Positions 61,311 to 64,000 of a stretch of DNA of 64,000 bases are shown piece by piece. Position 1 is the stretch's first letter, and each line of letters begins with the position of its first letter. The DNA comes from Pleomorphomonas carboxyditropha (lineage in GTDB: Bacteria > Pseudomonadota > Alphaproteobacteria > Rhizobiales > Pleomorphomonadaceae). A program made the translations under genes and the position numbers. The notes under the pieces are model-generated. The model saw only the letters and a program-made list of their open reading frames with translations, did not search any database and was not told the DNA's origin. Location: contig NZ_NQVN01000004.1 of the NCBI RefSeq assembly GCF_002770725.1, positions 213,904 through 277,903 on the forward strand. Reading direction: 5' to 3'.

Positions 61311-61838
61311 TCACTGGAAGGCGCGTGCGGCCGCCTTGGCCGCGATGGCAAGACGGATCGCCGCGCCGTAGCGATCGTCATTGGTGGTCCGGACACCGGT
61401 CACGCCGGAGCCGGGCACGGATGGGAAAGCGGTGAGGCTGATTTCGACGAGCTCGGCCGCCGTGATGGTCCGAATACCGGACTTCAACTCGGCCTTAATG
61501 GTGTTGAAGCCGATCGACAGTCCCTTGACGTCGCCAGCAATCAGCATGGCGCGAACCTCGCGGGAGCGCTGAACCTCCAAGTTCAGCTTGCCGGCGACCA
61601 TCACCCCCTCAGAGGTCGATCGGAGTGAGGTCCAAGAGCCGATGACCTCGCGGGAGTCGTGCGCCCACAGCATCGGCACCGACCGGCCGGCAAGCCCCTT
61701 GAAGGCTGTGGGCGTGAATGTGCTCCCATAGGTATCGATCACGCCAAACCTGACGGCCACACCTTCCAGAGCGCCGTCCTCGATCTGGCCGGCGAAACGG
61801 ACTTCGAGCGCCGCGGCGTGTTCAAGTTGAAGCACCAT
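61311..61838 (-). CDS. Phage prohead protease, HK97 family
   Basis: 175 residues. Catalytic pattern of the U35 family: His in LWAHDSREVIGS near residue 60 and Ser in KGLSIGFNT near 107, with VEISLTAFPSVPGS following. It cleaves the capsid scaffold during maturation. GGAGG lies eight bases before the ATG at 61838, favouring it over an in-frame GTG at 61847. It overlaps the portal gene by 17 bp. Confidence 0.9.
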   Translation of the reverse strand: MVLQLEHAAALEVRFAGQIEDGALEGVAVRFGVIDTYGSTFTPTAFKGLAGRSVPMLWAHDSREVIGSWTSLRSTSEGVMVAGKLNLEVQRSREVRAMLIAGDVKGLSIGFNTIKAELKSGIRTITAAELVEISLTAFPSVPGSGVTGVRTTNDDRYGAAIRLAIAAKAAARAFQ

Positions 61839-63015
61839 TGTCGGCACCTCCGTCTTTCGTGGTGTTGGGATTGAGGAACTCGTCGCCGCCGGCGTAAGGC
61901 GCGCGGCCTTCCATGGCGCGGCACTCGTTCGGGTTCAGAACGCGAGCGGTGATGAGCTTGCCGTAGGCATCGGCACGCGAGGCCAGGTCGGCGCGGAGAA
62001 GATCGTCAACGAGGAACTCCACGTCGAACTGGTCGCGCTCTTCGGACGAGAACAGCACACGGAGGATTGCCCCGATCCACGCCTCCAGCCAAGGCAGGAT
62101 GGAAAAGGTCAGGAAGTCCTGCCGCATCTGGACGCTGTTCGCCCACGTCGCCCGGCCGTACTCATGAAGCAAAATCGATGGGGTTCGGAACGCGCGGGCA
62201 ACTTCATCGATCAGGAAGCGCCGCTGGTCGACGAGCTCGAGCGCTTCGGGCGTCCAACTGGCGGCGTTGAAGTCCACCGGGGACGGGAGAACGAGCAAAC
62301 TGCCCTCGGCGTCGCCAGTGGTCTGAGCGATTACCGCATCCCTGAGATTCTTAAGGGCTGCCGGGGTCAGGTCGTTCTTCGCGGAGAGGACCGCCCCCGC
62401 CTTTGGACCGTTCTTCATCAGGCGCCCGGCGTAGCTTTGGAGCGCCGACGTAAGCCCGATGCTTTCGGTTGCCAGGGTGAGAGGCGATTTCCCGAGGGAG
62501 GCCCGGATATGGATCACGTCGCCAGCACCGACCTTTCGGGAGCCGATGGCATCGGAAATCGAGTAGGTTGGAACGTCGAGATCGTCATACGAGACCGACC
62601 ACTTGGCCGGCGGGATGCGGATCAGCTCTCGGACCTCATTGCCCACCCGGTTGATGAATATCAGCCCGCCGGCATCGCGCGTCAGGGCGTCAATCATCAC
62701 CTTGAGCTTGAGGTCGTAGGAGCTTTGGAAGTCGTTCGGCGCGTCGTGCAGCAGGCGGTAAACCGGATGGTCGGTCGCCCGCTCCTTGCCGCCGCCATCA
62801 AGCCGGCGATGCACCAGAATGGGCAGGGTGGCGACGGTCTCGGCAATCAGTCGGATAGCGCAGCTCGCCGCGGTTACCATCAACGCCGTGTCTGGCGTCA
62901 CCGTGATACCGGCGCTTGAGACGCGACCAACCATTGCCGCCAGGATGCCGCCGTTCTCCAGGTCAAGCGCACGCGTCTCCGCCGCCGGCCGAAGCCGTCG
63001 AAGCCAGTTGAACAT
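61822..63015 (-). CDS. Phage portal protein, HK97 family
   Basis: 397 residues. Recognisable stretches: MFNWLRRLRP, TALMVTAASCAIRLIAETVATLPI, HPVYRLLHDAPNDFQSSYD, SPLTLATESIGL and VARAFRTPSILLHEYGRATWANSVQMRQDFL. Dodecameric portal through which DNA enters the head. First recognisable gene of the capsid block in the direction of transcription. Confidence 0.93.
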   Translation of the reverse strand: MFNWLRRLRPAAETRALDLENGGILAAMVGRVSSAGITVTPDTALMVTAASCAIRLIAETVATLPILVHRRLDGGGKERATDHPVYRLLHDAPNDFQSSYDLKLKVMIDALTRDAGGLIFINRVGNEVRELIRIPPAKWSVSYDDLDVPTYSISDAIGSRKVGAGDVIHIRASLGKSPLTLATESIGLTSALQSYAGRLMKNGPKAGAVLSAKNDLTPAALKNLRDAVIAQTTGDAEGSLLVLPSPVDFNAASWTPEALELVDQRRFLIDEVARAFRTPSILLHEYGRATWANSVQMRQDFLTFSILPWLEAWIGAILRVLFSSEERDQFDVEFLVDDLLRADLASRADAYGKLITARVLNPNECRAMEGRAPYAGGDEFLNPNTTKDGGADNGAST

Positions 63016-63030
63016 GTGATTTTCCTTAGA

Positions 63031-63771
63031 TCAGCCCAGGAATCCGCCAGTCATGATGGACGAGAAGCGGTTTTTTTCCTTGGGTCGGCGGCTCTTGGCC
63101 GGGACGAAGACGGCCGCCGGATCGAGTGGCTTGCCGACGCGATCGTCAGGCCAGCGGCCGACTTCCCGCTGATGAATGCCGGTCGCGCTCACTGTGGTCG
63201 CAACGACGCTGCCGCCGATGGTTGCCACCACCGGCCGGCGGCACCATCCGAAGGGCTTCAGGACGTTCCGTTGCGTCGAGGCCAACCACTTCACGCAGGA
63301 GCCGTCGTCCTCGTCGTACAGTGAGGGGAGATTGGTCGCGTCCTCATCGAAGTCGTCGCCCTCGCCTTCGTTGAAAATGCAGGATAACGGCGCCAACTGC
63401 CAGGCGGGCACGCCGAAGACCGGGCGGTTAGAAAGGCCCCATAGGCGGGCATTGCCCTTTTTAGGGACGTGTGCGACGACGAGATCAAAGGCGGTCCAGC
63501 GGAACAGCGGCAACCGCTTGAGACGGGCGGAAAGGCCGTTCTCGAATTCCGAATATGTCTGGAAGTCGGATTTTGCCAGGGCCACTAAGAGGCTCGGAAT
63601 GTGCGCTGCGCTGCCACGGACGGCAACCGCCGCATTGAGGTGCGGGAAAGTCGTCACCTTGTTGGCGAAGCTGGCAACCCGGCCTGACTGGCGGAACGAC
63701 TGCCGGAGCATGGCAGTATCCGTCAACAGCAAGATATCACCGTCGCGACGCCAAGCGTTCAACATGGTCAT
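63031..63771 (-). CDS. Unknown protein upstream of portal
   Basis: 246 residues, no recognised family. N-terminal half has strand-helix alternation (GDILLLTDTAML, FPHLNAAVAVRGSAAHIPSLLVALAKS, FENGLSARLKRL, TAFDLVVAHVPKKG), faintly resembling Ntn-hydrolase-type folds; the middle is acidic (EGEGDDFDEDATN), and the C-terminus has IHQREVGRWPDDRVGKPLDP. It overlaps the small upstream gene by ATGA and is 15 bp from portal, so it belongs to the morphogenesis operon. GGGAGG lies eight bases before the start. Confidence 0.7.
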   Translation of the reverse strand: MTMLNAWRRDGDILLLTDTAMLRQSFRQSGRVASFANKVTTFPHLNAAVAVRGSAAHIPSLLVALAKSDFQTYSEFENGLSARLKRLPLFRWTAFDLVVAHVPKKGNARLWGLSNRPVFGVPAWQLAPLSCIFNEGEGDDFDEDATNLPSLYDEDDGSCVKWLASTQRNVLKPFGWCRRPVVATIGGSVVATTVSATGIHQREVGRWPDDRVGKPLDPAAVFVPAKSRRPKEKNRFSSIMTGGFLG

Positions 63772-63959
63772 TTCCGGCACCTCCCGATGATTAGGCGGGT
63801 CACGCGAGCACTCGCGAAGAGGCTAATTCCGGCAAGAGTGGCACCGGTGAAACCAATGCCGGAGAAGATCGCAGTGAAAATCGGCGTAAAAATCGGGTCG
63901 GCGTTGGCAGTCCCAGCCATGGCGAAGAAGATCGCCAGTGTAATCAAAACCTTTTTCAT
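63768..63959 (-). CDS. Small membrane protein of the element
   Basis: 63 residues: a signal-like N-terminus (KKVLITLAIFFAMAGTANA) then a second hydrophobic stretch (FTAIFSGIGFTGATLAGISL) and a basic tail. It could be a holin-like or membrane-docking protein; function unassigned. GGAG precedes the ATG, and its stop overlaps the next start. Confidence 0.65.
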   Translation of the reverse strand: MKKVLITLAIFFAMAGTANADPIFTPIFTAIFSGIGFTGATLAGISLFASARVTRLIIGRCRK

Positions 63960-64000
63960 CAGTCCCGCTCCTGCGACATGCGATGGTAAGAACCGAAGTT

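Larger units (their letters stand above)
52480..64000. mobile_element. Integrated phage-like element, right end not seen
   Basis: At least 11.5 kb at tRNA-Arg(TCT) with integrase, excisionase, regulators, a complete capsid/packaging block and a lipoprotein gene. Base composition is lower in GC and codon use less biased than the flanking chromosome. No tail, tape-measure, baseplate, primase or lysis gene is recognisable in the visible part. Candidate capsid-forming satellite or partial prophage. Confidence 0.85.

Overview
The window is about 64 kb of high-GC DNA from an alphaproteobacterium, most likely order Hyphomicrobiales (Rhizobiales). This rests on the hisS-hisZ-hisG block, plant-type glutamate-cysteine ligase, DUF1127 and DUF1236 proteins, an NDUFS4-like complex I protein, an EcfG-type promoter, and a Rhizobiales-style mosaic hairpin repeat. 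Hydrogenase-maturation genes would fit a facultatively anaerobic nitrogen-fixer relative such as the Pleomorphomonas group, but that guess is weak.

Layout. 1-3308: end of hisS, hisZ, hisG. 3.3-9.8 kb: a HigBA-like toxin-antitoxin pair with a palindromic operator, tag, a lone cheZ, two L,D-transpeptidases, an LprI-like protein, a LysE-type exporter and a LysR regulator. 10-11.1 kb: two DUF1127 genes and a small YHS-like protein. 11.3-25.5 kb: housekeeping and signalling genes (rsmE, gshA, xseA, a GGDEF protein, glcB, a universal stress protein, an acyl-CoA synthetase/GNAT protein, a chemoreceptor). 25.7-29.6 kb: transaldolase, a SorC-type regulator, a short DHFR-like protein and a ribulose-phosphate-epimerase-like enzyme. 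30.6-37.1 kb: a two-component system and a Gld-type ABC operon with DUF4340.

37.4-49.8 kb is an anaerobic-metabolism block: ethanolamine ammonia-lyase (eutBC), an orphan solute-binding protein, a class I hybrid cluster protein, and the complete [FeFe]-hydrogenase maturation set. hydE runs on the plus strand; hydG-aspA-hydF form a minus-strand operon with an FNR/FixK-like box upstream. A VapBC module and a DUF1236 gene lie between the two arms. No hydrogenase structural gene (hydA) is in the window.

50-52.5 kb: HpaR-type MarR regulator, DUF1349 protein, a lone ABC ATPase, tRNA-Pro(TGG), an NDUFS4-like gene and tRNA-Arg(TCT). The tRNA-Arg 3' end is the left attachment site of an integrated phage-like element that runs to the right edge. 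That element holds integrase and excisionase, a divergent pair of Arc-type regulators with a repeat-rich control region, and a leftward operon of capsid and DNA-packaging genes: portal, prohead protease, major capsid protein, connectors, HNH nuclease, small and large terminase, and a YecR-like lipoprotein. No tail, replication or lysis gene is recognisable in the 11.5 kb visible. Together with its small control module this makes it a candidate capsid-forming phage satellite, the most interesting object here, although its right part lies outside the window.
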